Part shown: positions 34,929-42,551 of the stretch, in pieces
How positions within the stretch are numbered: position 1 is the first letter of the stretch
Layout of the letters: every line of letters starts with the position of its first letter
Assembly: GCF_024137025.1 (NCBI RefSeq)
Contig: NZ_JAMYJR010000064.1
Span: 1-48,738 of the forward strand
Source of the DNA: Paractinoplanes aksuensis
GTDB lineage: Bacteria > Actinomycetota > Actinomycetes > Mycobacteriales > Micromonosporaceae
Direction: 5' to 3'
DNA: 48,738 nt
Made by a program: the position numbers and the translations under genes
Notes under the pieces: generated by a model
Database searches by the model: none
Seen by the model: only the letters and a program-made list of their open reading frames with translations
Told to the model about the DNA's origin: nothing

Positions 34929-34952
34929 CTATCGTTTATCGCTAAACGATAG
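34929..34952. promoter_or_regulatory. Perfect palindromic operator upstream of gntR
   Basis: CTATCGTTTA (34929-34938) and TAAACGATAG (34943-34952) form a perfect 10-bp inverted repeat with a 4-bp centre. It matches the locus consensus at all defined positions. The sequence also encodes the last residues (LSFSDKR and stop) of the beta-helix protein and overlaps the gntR ribosome-binding site, so repression and translation signals share the same bases. Confidence 0.8.
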
Positions 34953-37307
34953 CGGAGCGGGTGCCGGCGCGGTGAACGCGAAGTGGTCGATGTTCGCCAC
35001 CCCCGGCGACGAGCCCAGGGCGATCAGAAACACGCTGTGCACGCCCGTCGTGGGCGTGATGGGCGTGGACTGCGCGATGTAGTCGTCGAAGCCGTCGCTG
35101 GGCAGCACCGTGTGGCGCCCGATCACCGGGCCGGTCAGCGCGTCGAGACGGATCTCGAACGTACGGCCGGCGTATTGGCGGTCGGCGCCGATGCTAGCGG
35201 TGAACACCGTACGGCCGGCGCCGAAATCCACAGCGTCGTAACGCGCCCAGTCGCCGCCGTCGAAGCTGCCCAGCACCTGGCCGGTGCCCGCCGCGTGCCG
35301 GGCGACGCCACTGTCGGCCGCGTACCGCTCGGCCTGCACTTTTGTCGCCGCCAGCGGGGCACCGGCCGACCACTTCGGGGCCCCGTACTGATATGCCCCG
35401 GCCGTCGGCTGCCGGTCCCGGTAGCCGTCGGTGGCCGGCTTGCGCACCACCGCGGCGTTGCGGGCCGGCGACTCGGCACGCACCGAATAGTCCTGCGTCC
35501 GCGGCTCGGTGAAGAGCGGATCCACGGCGTACGCGAGGTTGTTGCGCACGGTCGCGCCGGGCTTGGTGTCGACGTCGCCGATGTTGTTGGCGATCTCGGT
35601 GTCCGGATAGCTCGGCCCGTTGAGGCTGACCGACTTGCGGTCGGTGCCCGACGTGTTGTTCCAGATCTTGTTGCCGGGCGCGGGCTGGTCGCCGTTGAGC
35701 AGCACGACGCCGTAGCTCGTGCCGTTCCAGGCCACGTTGTTGTGGACGGTGGCGTTGAACGCGTTGTTGTCCAGGTACACGCCGGGCGCGGGTGCCTGGG
35801 CGGCCAGCGGTGCCGGGTCGTGCATCAGGTTGTGGTGCACGGTCGTGCCGGCCATGTCGATGTTGCAGCAGATGTAGACAGCGCCACCGTCGTTGACCAG
35901 GTGGTTGTAGCTGGAGATGTCGTTGTACGCGATCTCGTGTCCCGGCGCCTTGGCCCCGGCCACCTTGTCGTCGATGTTGATGCCGCTGCGCCCGGTGGTC
36001 GTGACCGTGTTGCGCAAGACCTTGTGGCCCGAGCCGATGATGTTGATCCCGGCCGCGTAGCTACCCATGTAATCGATATTCGATAGCGTGGTGCCGGCGA
36101 CCGTGTTGCCGGTGCCGGTGAGCACGACGCCGTTGCCGGCGCTCCACTCGACCGAGCTGTCCCGCAGCACGTTGCCGGTACCGCCGAGCTGCAGACCCGA
36201 GGTGGTCTCACCGGCCGTGAGCAGGCCACAAGCGTCCGGGTCGCGCACCATGTTCGGGTCGCGCTCGAGGTTGTCGTAGGACGAGACGTACCGGGCGACG
36301 GTCCGCTCGACGATGTTGTTGGTCGAACCGGCCGCGGTCCGCAGCGAGGTGGCCCGCAGACCGAGGCCGCTGACCGCGATGTACGACCGGCCGGTCAGGT
36401 CGAGGCCGAGCTCGCGCTGCTTGGCCTCGACGGTGTGGCCGGCCGGGCTGTCGCCGTCGCGGGTCCACAGGTAGAGGCGGTGCGCGGTCTCGTCATAGAA
36501 CCACTGGCCGGGGTGGCCCAACAGGCGCAATTTGCCGGACAGGGCGTAGCTGGTGCGCTGGTTGGGGTTCAGGCTGATGCAGCTGGGCAGGGCGGCCGCG
36601 GTGACCTGGCCCGGCTGCGACGCGGTGACCGTGCCCGTCTCGCTGACGAACCAGTTGCGGGCCAGCAGGCGGGCCCCGGTCCAGTAGCCGGCGGGCTGGT
36701 CCAGGGCGGGGTCGTCGATGCTCGTGTAGGTGCCGGAGCGGGCCGACGCCATCAGCGGGCGCATCGGGTTGTCGCCGGGGTGCGGCCACTGGGCCTGCGG
36801 GGTGAGCGAACCGTCGACGAAGACCTGGTTCCCGGGGAGGTCGGGGTCGAGGGTGACATCGGCGCGGTAGATACGGCCGTCCCGCACGCCCTTCGCGAAG
36901 GGGGAGCCGGTCATGAACTGGTCCTGCCCGGAGAGGGCTTCGAGGTCGGACCCGGTGACCTGCTGCCACCCGGTGACCGGGTCGGTGCCGTCGACGATGA
37001 CCTGGGCGTTCGGGGCGGCGGCGTACGTGATGCGGGCCTTGGCGGTGCCGTCGCGCTTGGGGGTGACCCGCTCGCGATAGACGCCGGCTGCGATCCGGCA
37101 GGTGTCGCCGGGGACGGCCTTGTCGGCGCACTTCTGGATGGTCCGGAAGGGGGCGGTGGCAGAGCCGGGCGCGGTGTCCGATCCGGTGGTGGCGACGTGG
37201 TAGGTGGTGGCCTTGGCGGCGGCGGCCTCGGCCGGGGTCATGGCCAGGGGCACGGTCAGGCTGACAAGAGCGGAAAGGGCAAAAAGTCGGGAAGGTCGGT
37301 GGCGCAT
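34929..37307 (-). CDS. Secreted right-handed beta-helix protein with C-terminal CBM6-like domain
   Basis: 792 residues. Sec signal peptide (about 1-35, ending PAEAAAA), then ATTGSDTAPGSATAPFRTIQ, the start of pectate-lyase-like 'parallel beta-helix' proteins with the DUF1565/PbH1 layout. About 300-620 has repeated short strands rich in N-x-I/V (VERTVARY, NVLRDSSVEW, KVLRNTVTTTG, TVHHNLMHD). Residues about 655-785 form a CBM6/36-like domain (QAERYAADSG to VANIDHFAF). It presumably cleaves or binds a plant-type polysaccharide outside the cell. ATG at 37307; an in-frame GTG at 37313 is possible. The gene's end doubles as the gntR operator. Confidence 0.88.
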   Translation of the reverse strand: MRHRPSRLFALSALVSLTVPLAMTPAEAAAAKATTYHVATTGSDTAPGSATAPFRTIQKCADKAVPGDTCRIAAGVYRERVTPKRDGTAKARITYAAAPNAQVIVDGTDPVTGWQQVTGSDLEALSGQDQFMTGSPFAKGVRDGRIYRADVTLDPDLPGNQVFVDGSLTPQAQWPHPGDNPMRPLMASARSGTYTSIDDPALDQPAGYWTGARLLARNWFVSETGTVTASQPGQVTAAALPSCISLNPNQRTSYALSGKLRLLGHPGQWFYDETAHRLYLWTRDGDSPAGHTVEAKQRELGLDLTGRSYIAVSGLGLRATSLRTAAGSTNNIVERTVARYVSSYDNLERDPNMVRDPDACGLLTAGETTSGLQLGGTGNVLRDSSVEWSAGNGVVLTGTGNTVAGTTLSNIDYMGSYAAGINIIGSGHKVLRNTVTTTGRSGINIDDKVAGAKAPGHEIAYNDISSYNHLVNDGGAVYICCNIDMAGTTVHHNLMHDPAPLAAQAPAPGVYLDNNAFNATVHNNVAWNGTSYGVVLLNGDQPAPGNKIWNNTSGTDRKSVSLNGPSYPDTEIANNIGDVDTKPGATVRNNLAYAVDPLFTEPRTQDYSVRAESPARNAAVVRKPATDGYRDRQPTAGAYQYGAPKWSAGAPLAATKVQAERYAADSGVARHAAGTGQVLGSFDGGDWARYDAVDFGAGRTVFTASIGADRQYAGRTFEIRLDALTGPVIGRHTVLPSDGFDDYIAQSTPITPTTGVHSVFLIALGSSPGVANIDHFAFTAPAPAPLSFSDKR
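36070..36086 (-). promoter_or_regulatory. Perfect operator-consensus match inside the beta-helix gene
   Basis: On the minus strand CTATCGAATATCGATTA matches the locus consensus at every position. It lies about 1.2 kb into the beta-helix gene, coding for LSNIDY with AT-rich codons rare in this sequence. It could be an auxiliary operator for DNA looping or a roadblock for transcription into gntR. Confidence 0.55.
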
Positions 37308-37316
37308 CCCCACATC

Positions 37317-37384
37317 CAATCGCCTATCGATTATCAATTACCGATTGCGGAGGCACGCTAGCGGTCAAGATCGCGTTCGGTCAA
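37317..37384 (-). promoter_or_regulatory. Promoter and operator of the beta-helix gene
   Basis: The operator at 37317-37347 is bounded by CAATCG and CGATTG and has an imperfect central dyad (ATCGAT n ATCAAT). Its first 17 bases match the locus consensus. On the minus strand TTGACC (37379-37384) with TAGCGT about 18 bases downstream is the best promoter candidate; a second TTGACC is at 37363-37368. Either would start transcription at or inside the operator. The start codon follows within 10-15 bp, so the leader is very short. Confidence 0.65.
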
Positions 37385-37472
37385 TCAGTCGCCAAGCCAC
37401 ATATCGAAGATCAACTGGATCGGCGAGCGCACGCAGGCCGCCGGCCGCCCGAGCGGGGGCGGTGGGTGGCCG

Positions 37473-38477
37473 TCAGCCGGCGAGCAGCTGGGCCTGGAAG
37501 AGGCGTGAGAGGGGCGGCAGGTGGTGGCTTCCGTCGGCGGCGACCTCGAGGAAGCTCGTCTCGACCAGCTCGTCGAGCGCGTCCTCGGCGTCGGGCCGAG
37601 AAGTGATCACCGACGTGAGCGAGAGGAACACCTGAGCGGCGCTGGGGGAGAGCCTGGCATAGGAAGGGCCGAGCGCCTCCGCCGCCAACTGCCCCGGCGC
37701 CCGCTCGGTCTGTGCGGTCAACCGGTCGGCGGCGGCGCGCAGGAGGAGGGGGACGCCGTGGCATTCGCGGGCGGCTTCGGCGATCTCGGCTTCGGGGAAG
37801 CCGCCGGGGAGCATTGCGGTCAGGGCGGCGACCGCCTCGGGTGGGGGCAGGGCGTTCAGGTGCAGGCGGTGGACGCCCTCCAGGCCGGTGAGAAGGCGCC
37901 GGCTGGTGACGATCGTGAAGCTGGGGCCGGATGCCGGGAGCAGCGGCCGGATCTGGGCCTCGTTCGCCACGTCGTCGAGGATCGTCACGCCGGTCCGCCG
38001 TTCCAGCCGGGCCCGGAAGAGCGCAGCCCGATCCTCGGCCCCGCTCGGTACCTCGGCCGCCGGCACGCCCAGGGCCGGCAGCGCCGAAGGCACTGGATCG
38101 GCAGGTTCAGCCATGGACGAGCGGAACGGCAGAATCAGGGGCGCGCCCGCAAAAGCAAGGGCCAGGGCGGTCTTGCCCACGCCGGCCGTCCCGCAGATCA
38201 CCATCACCGGCGCGTCACCGGCCACACCGCGCAATCGCGCTAGTTCCCCATCACGCCCGGCGAAGCCGCCGACATCCTGTTCCGGCTGCGACTGCCACGT
38301 CGGCAGCACCGCAGCCAGCGCAGCCACGGTGCTACGCCGGGGCGCGCGGCTGTGCCCCCGCTCCATGTCGCTGATGGCCCGCGGGCTGATGCCCGAAGCC
38401 GCGGCCAGCTCGGCGATGGTCAGGCCGGCGTCCTGGCGGGCCCGGCGCAGCGTGGCGCCGAACGCGTCCTGGCTCAT
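37473..38477 (-). CDS. Compact XRE/NB-ARC (STAND) protein
   Basis: 334 residues. XRE helix-turn-helix at about 6-60 (LRRARQDAGLTIAELAAASG, ISPRAISDMERGHSRAP) joined to an NB-ARC ATPase: P-loop GTAGVGKTAL (96-105), Walker B VTILDDV (164-170), sensor TSRR (191-194), and the helical/winged part (CHGVPLLLRAAADRL, then the 260-330 region). Typical relatives continue with TPR or WD repeats as sensor; this one stops after the nucleotide-binding module. It may be regulated by another sensor protein, or be a truncated form. ATG at 38477. Confidence 0.82.
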   Translation of the reverse strand: MSQDAFGATLRRARQDAGLTIAELAAASGISPRAISDMERGHSRAPRRSTVAALAAVLPTWQSQPEQDVGGFAGRDGELARLRGVAGDAPVMVICGTAGVGKTALALAFAGAPLILPFRSSMAEPADPVPSALPALGVPAAEVPSGAEDRAALFRARLERRTGVTILDDVANEAQIRPLLPASGPSFTIVTSRRLLTGLEGVHRLHLNALPPPEAVAALTAMLPGGFPEAEIAEAARECHGVPLLLRAAADRLTAQTERAPGQLAAEALGPSYARLSPSAAQVFLSLTSVITSRPDAEDALDELVETSFLEVAADGSHHLPPLSRLFQAQLLAG

Positions 38478-38623
38478 CGCACCGCCCGCCCGTCGGCGGG
38501 CGTACCGGGAACACGCCTGGCTCCGCCGCCGCCGTGACCGGAACAGGCTGGTCACATCGTCGCACGGCGGCCGGCTACCGCATCGCCGGCATCTGCTCGA
38601 AGGACGGAGCGACCGCCGCCGGC

Positions 38624-41257
38624 TCACCGCATTGCCGGGACCTGTTCGAGGGGCGGGGCGGCCGCGGCCAGGGCCGTCGCCAGTTGGCCGCGGCTGGTCA
38701 CGCCCAGCCGTGGGAACACCCGGTACAGGTGGGAGCTGACCGTCCGCGGCGAGATGAACAGGCGCTGCCCGATCTCGCGGTTGCTCAAGCCCTGCGCGGC
38801 CAGCACCGCGACCTGCAGTTCCTGGGCCGACAGGCTTTCGGTGGCCACCGGCCGCCGGCTCGTGGCGGCACCGCTCGCCCGCAGCTGCTCGCGCGCGGCC
38901 TCGGCCCACGGCGCCGCGCCGCAATGTTCGAACTCGTCGCGGGCGATCCGCAGCGGTTCGCGCGCGTCCACGTAGCGGCGCCGGCGGCGCAGCCACCGAC
39001 CGTGGTGCAGGTGCAGCCGGGCCCGCAGCAGCACGGCCGCCGTCGGCAGCGCGGCCAGCGACGTCAGGTACCGCTGCTCGGCATCCCCGTCGTCGGCCAG
39101 CACCGCCTCGGTGTAGGTGAGCGCCGACAGCATCATCTCCGACGGCAACCGGCGGGCCAGCGACGGCAGTTCGCTCAGCAGCGCTCGCGCCGGTTCGACC
39201 GCGTCGGCGGCCACGGCGGCGTCGGCGAGGTCGGCCGCGACCTGCCAGCGACTCACCGAGTGGTAGTGGCGGTCGCCCGGCAGGAAGACCCGCCGCAGCA
39301 ACGCGTACGCCTCGTCGGGCCGCCCGTCGAAGAGCGCCAGAAGCCCCTCGGCCTGCTGGGCCCGGACGGTGGCGAACGTCGTACGCGGGAACAAGCCCGC
39401 ACCCCGCAGCTCGCGCACCAGGTCGTGGGCGGCCGTCAGGTCGCCCACGGTGGCCGCGGCCACCGCGGCCTTGGCGGTCAGGTTGAGCCAGACGATCCGC
39501 TCGCCGGTGTCGACCGCCAGGGCCCGGCCCTCGTCGGCCTCGGCCCGGGCCCGGTCGAGCTCGCCCAGCCACATCCGCGGCCCGGCGCTGGTGAGGGCCC
39601 GGGCCAGCATGAACAGCCGCCCTTGCCGCCGCCAGACACCGGCCGCGTGGCTGAGCAGCCGCGCGCTGTTCGAGAAGTCGCCCAGGACCATCGCCGCCGC
39701 GCCCAGGTAGTGCGCGGTCCGGCCGTCGCCCGCAGCAGTCGGGCCGAGCCGGTCGAGCAGGTCCACCCCGTACCGGTAGGGCTCGGCGAACGCCCGCACC
39801 GACAGCGCGACCGGGTCGTCGGAGGGCGGCGCCCACCGGATCAGGTCGGCCCGGGCCTGCTGGTCGGGTTCCTGGAAGGCGCAGCGGGCGCCGGCCGTCC
39901 AGAGCAGACCGTCGGCGACGTCGGGGGCGCCGTCCTGGCGGGCGGTTTCCGCGGCCCGCACCAGGTCGCCGACGGCGAAGGCCGGGCCGGCGTCGATCAG
40001 CATCAGCCGGGCCCGTTCCATCGGTCCGGCCAGGTCGAGGTCGGCCTGGTCGAGCAGGGCCAGGGCCTGCGGCCGGTCGCCGATCTCGGCCGACAGCTGG
40101 GCCGCCCGGATCAGCGCGGCGGTACGCCGGCGGGCCGAGCCGTGCAGCGCCGCGGCCTGGCGCAGCGGCGCGATCGCCGCGGCCGGCCGGCCTTCGCCCA
40201 CGGCTGCGTCGGCGACGGCCTCGAGCTGGGCCGCGAGCGTGTCGTCGGGCCCGAAGGCCGCCTTGGCCCGGTGCATCAGTTCCCGCTCGGGCGTCCCGGC
40301 CAGGGCGACCGCGAACGCGTGGTGGGTGGCCAGGCGGTCGGCCACGGCGGCCCGCGAATAGACCGCGGCCCGCATCAGCGGGTGGCGGAACCGCAGGCCG
40401 GTGCCGGACGCGACGACCAGACCGGCGTCCAGGGCCTCCTGCAGCGCCTCGGTGACCGAGGCCGAGCCGGTCAGCGTGCCGGTGACCGTGAGCAGCAGGC
40501 CGAGCCGGGCGCCGGGTTCGGCCGCCAGGGCCAGCAGCAGGCTCCGGCCGGCCGGGCCGATCAGGTCGGTGCGGGCCGCGAACGCGTCGGCCAGGCGGTG
40601 GGTGAGCGGCAGGTCGTCGACGAGGCCGGCGCTGGTCCGGGCCACCTTGGGCAGTTCGATCAGGGCCAGCGGGTTGCCGGCGGCCCGGTCGGCCAGCAGC
40701 GACCGGGCCGACGCCGGCAGGTCGGGCGCCTCGGCCTCGATCAGCGCGGCCGACGCCGCCGCGTCGAGCGGCCCGAGGTGCAGGTCGGTGTGGTCGCCGT
40801 CCTCGGGCCATTCGTAGCCCGCGTGCTCGCTGCGGGCCGCGCCCGCGATCAGCACGGCGTGGCTGCGGGTCCGGCGGGCGGCGAACGCCAGCACGTCCCG
40901 GCTGGGCCGGTCGACCCACGGCAGGTCATCCACCAGCACCAGCAGCGGCCGGCGGGCGGCCGCCTCGGTCAGCCGCGCGAACAGGGCCAGCCCGGCCCGG
41001 TAGACGTCTCCGTCACCGGCGGATGCGCCCAGCAGCCGTTGCAGCGCGGCGAACGGGAACTCCCGCTCGTCCTCGACCCCGGATGCCGCCAGCACTCGGA
41101 AGCCACGGTCCTCGGCCCGGCCCCGCAAAGTCCGCAACAGCGCCGACTTGCCCACCCCCGCGAAGCCCCGGATCAGCAACGAGGTGCCCCGCCCGGCCAC
41201 CACGTCGTCCAGCATCCGGTCCATCAGGCGAAGCTCGCCGTCCCTTCCAACGATCAT
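38624..41257 (-). CDS. LuxR-family LAL regulator with AAA ATPase domain
   Basis: 877 residues. MIVGRDGELRLMDRML start, Walker A GFAGVGKSALLR (31-42), Walker B LLVLVDDLPWVD, RAAGNPLALIELPK, a long helical sensor domain, and LuxR helix-turn-helix (LSAQELQVAVLAAQGLSNRE, then SPRTVSSHLYRVFPRLGV). Closely related to the LAL at 21569-24262, including the HGRWLRRRRRYVDAR segment near the end of the sensor. ATG at 41257 with CAGGAGGA upstream; the frame runs 32 codons further upstream without an RBS. Divergent from the LacI operon. Confidence 0.92.
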   Translation of the reverse strand: MIVGRDGELRLMDRMLDDVVAGRGTSLLIRGFAGVGKSALLRTLRGRAEDRGFRVLAASGVEDEREFPFAALQRLLGASAGDGDVYRAGLALFARLTEAAARRPLLVLVDDLPWVDRPSRDVLAFAARRTRSHAVLIAGAARSEHAGYEWPEDGDHTDLHLGPLDAAASAALIEAEAPDLPASARSLLADRAAGNPLALIELPKVARTSAGLVDDLPLTHRLADAFAARTDLIGPAGRSLLLALAAEPGARLGLLLTVTGTLTGSASVTEALQEALDAGLVVASGTGLRFRHPLMRAAVYSRAAVADRLATHHAFAVALAGTPERELMHRAKAAFGPDDTLAAQLEAVADAAVGEGRPAAAIAPLRQAAALHGSARRRTAALIRAAQLSAEIGDRPQALALLDQADLDLAGPMERARLMLIDAGPAFAVGDLVRAAETARQDGAPDVADGLLWTAGARCAFQEPDQQARADLIRWAPPSDDPVALSVRAFAEPYRYGVDLLDRLGPTAAGDGRTAHYLGAAAMVLGDFSNSARLLSHAAGVWRRQGRLFMLARALTSAGPRMWLGELDRARAEADEGRALAVDTGERIVWLNLTAKAAVAAATVGDLTAAHDLVRELRGAGLFPRTTFATVRAQQAEGLLALFDGRPDEAYALLRRVFLPGDRHYHSVSRWQVAADLADAAVAADAVEPARALLSELPSLARRLPSEMMLSALTYTEAVLADDGDAEQRYLTSLAALPTAAVLLRARLHLHHGRWLRRRRRYVDAREPLRIARDEFEHCGAAPWAEAAREQLRASGAATSRRPVATESLSAQELQVAVLAAQGLSNREIGQRLFISPRTVSSHLYRVFPRLGVTSRGQLATALAAAAPPLEQVPAMR

Positions 41258-41447
41258 CGAGTCCTCCTGTCCCCAGGAGCCCAGACAACCGTTCAGCAGG
41301 AACAACAGCCAGGCAGAACCGTATGCAGAATCAACGCCGGCGGCCCGGGGCACTGGAAACGCACTGCCCTGCTGTCGAATGGTAGGGCGTGATCATCATC
41401 TGTTCGGACATGTCAGGACAGCCGTTCGGCTGAATGGCGTCCTCCGA

Positions 41448-41493
41448 TTGTGCGATCCGGGAAACCGGTCTATGTTTCGATTCAAACCGGTTT
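41448..41493 (+). promoter_or_regulatory. LacI-family promoter with paired operators
   Basis: TTGTGC (41448-41453) is followed by 17 bases and TATGTT (41471-41476). AAACCGGT (41462-41469) lies in the spacer and the perfect palindrome AAACCGGTTT (41484-41493) lies just after the expected start site. The two copies are 22 bp apart, two helical turns. The central C-G flanked by matching arms is characteristic of LacI-family sites. Confidence 0.72.
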
Positions 41494-41513
41494 AGTAAAT
41501 CCGAAGAGGGGTC

Positions 41514-42551
41514 ATGACCAGGGCAGACAGGCCGACGATCCGCGACGTCGCCCGCGCCGCCGGGGTCTCCAAGGGCACCGTCTCGTTCGCACTGAACGGG
41601 CGGCCCGGGGTCTCGGAGGACACGCGCGAGCGAATCCTGACCGCGGCGCTGGAGCTGGGCTGGACGCCGAGCACGAAGGCCCGCGCGCTGTCGGTCTCGC
41701 GCTCGTTCGCCGTCGGCCTGGTGCTCGCCCGCGAGCCCGAACTGCTCGGCGCCGACCCCTTCTTCCCGGCCTTCATCGCCGGCGTCGAACGCACGCTCTC
41801 CGACCGCGGGCAGGCCCTGGTGCTGCAGGTGGTGCCCGAGTCCGAAGAGGAGGCGGGCTACCGGCGGCTGGCCGGCACCGGGCGGGTCGACGGGGTGTTC
41901 CTGCTCGACCTGCGCGTCGACGACCCGCGGATCGCGCTGCTGGAAGAGCTGGGTCTGCCCGCCGTCTCGATCGCGCGGCCCGACGGGCCCAGCGAGTTCC
42001 CGGCCGTGCTGGTCGACGACCGGCCCGGCATCGCGGCCGCCGTGCGCCACCTGGCCGAGCTCGGTCATCGCCACATCGCCCACATCGCCGGCCCGGCCCA
42101 CTTCCTGCACGGCTCCCGCCGCCGCCGGGCCTTCGAGGAGGCGCTGGCCGAGGCCGGGCTGCCCGCCGGCCCGGTCGTCGAGGCCGACTTCTCGGCGGCC
42201 GGGGGAGCGGCGGCCACCCGTGAGGTGCTGGCGACCGGGGTGACCGCGATCGTCTATTCCAACGACCTCATGGCCATCGCCGGGCTGTCCGTGGCGGTCG
42301 AGCTCGGCGTGGCCGTGCCGGCCGAGCTGTCGGTCACCGGGTTTGACAACACCGATCTTGCGGCATACGTGACACCACCTCTGACCAGCGTCCGCACCGA
42401 CCCGTACCTGTGGGGCCGGAAAGCTTCCGAAGCCCTTCTCGACCTCATCGACGGACGCACGGTGGACGACGTTCCCGTGCCCGCCGCTCAGCTTGTGATC
42501 CGGGCGTCCACCGCGCCCCCACCCCCTGGAGTTCGAACGGAGACACCATGA
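41514..42551 (+). CDS. LacI-family transcriptional regulator
   Basis: 345 residues. LacI helix-turn-helix at the N-terminus (TIRDVARAAGVSKGTVSFAL), hinge helix (TKARALS) and a periplasmic-binding-like sensor (FAVGLVLAREPE to TGFDNTDLAAYVTPPLTSVR). It would repress the operon it leads until an oligosaccharide or its product binds. ATG at 41514 with GAAGAGGGG upstream. Its stop overlaps the solute-binding gene as ATGA, so repressor and importer are made together. Confidence 0.92.
   Translation: MTRADRPTIRDVARAAGVSKGTVSFALNGRPGVSEDTRERILTAALELGWTPSTKARALSVSRSFAVGLVLAREPELLGADPFFPAFIAGVERTLSDRGQALVLQVVPESEEEAGYRRLAGTGRVDGVFLLDLRVDDPRIALLEELGLPAVSIARPDGPSEFPAVLVDDRPGIAAAVRHLAELGHRHIAHIAGPAHFLHGSRRRRAFEEALAEAGLPAGPVVEADFSAAGGAAATREVLATGVTAIVYSNDLMAIAGLSVAVELGVAVPAELSVTGFDNTDLAAYVTPPLTSVRTDPYLWGRKASEALLDLIDGRTVDDVPVPAAQLVIRASTAPPPPGVRTETP

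Noticed and set aside
37473..40919. 1148-codon open frame spanning the NB-ARC gene and most of a LAL gene
   Set aside because: Upstream of 38477 it is a shadow of the LAL reading frame with Arg/Gly/Pro-rich translation; the XRE domain begins at 38477.
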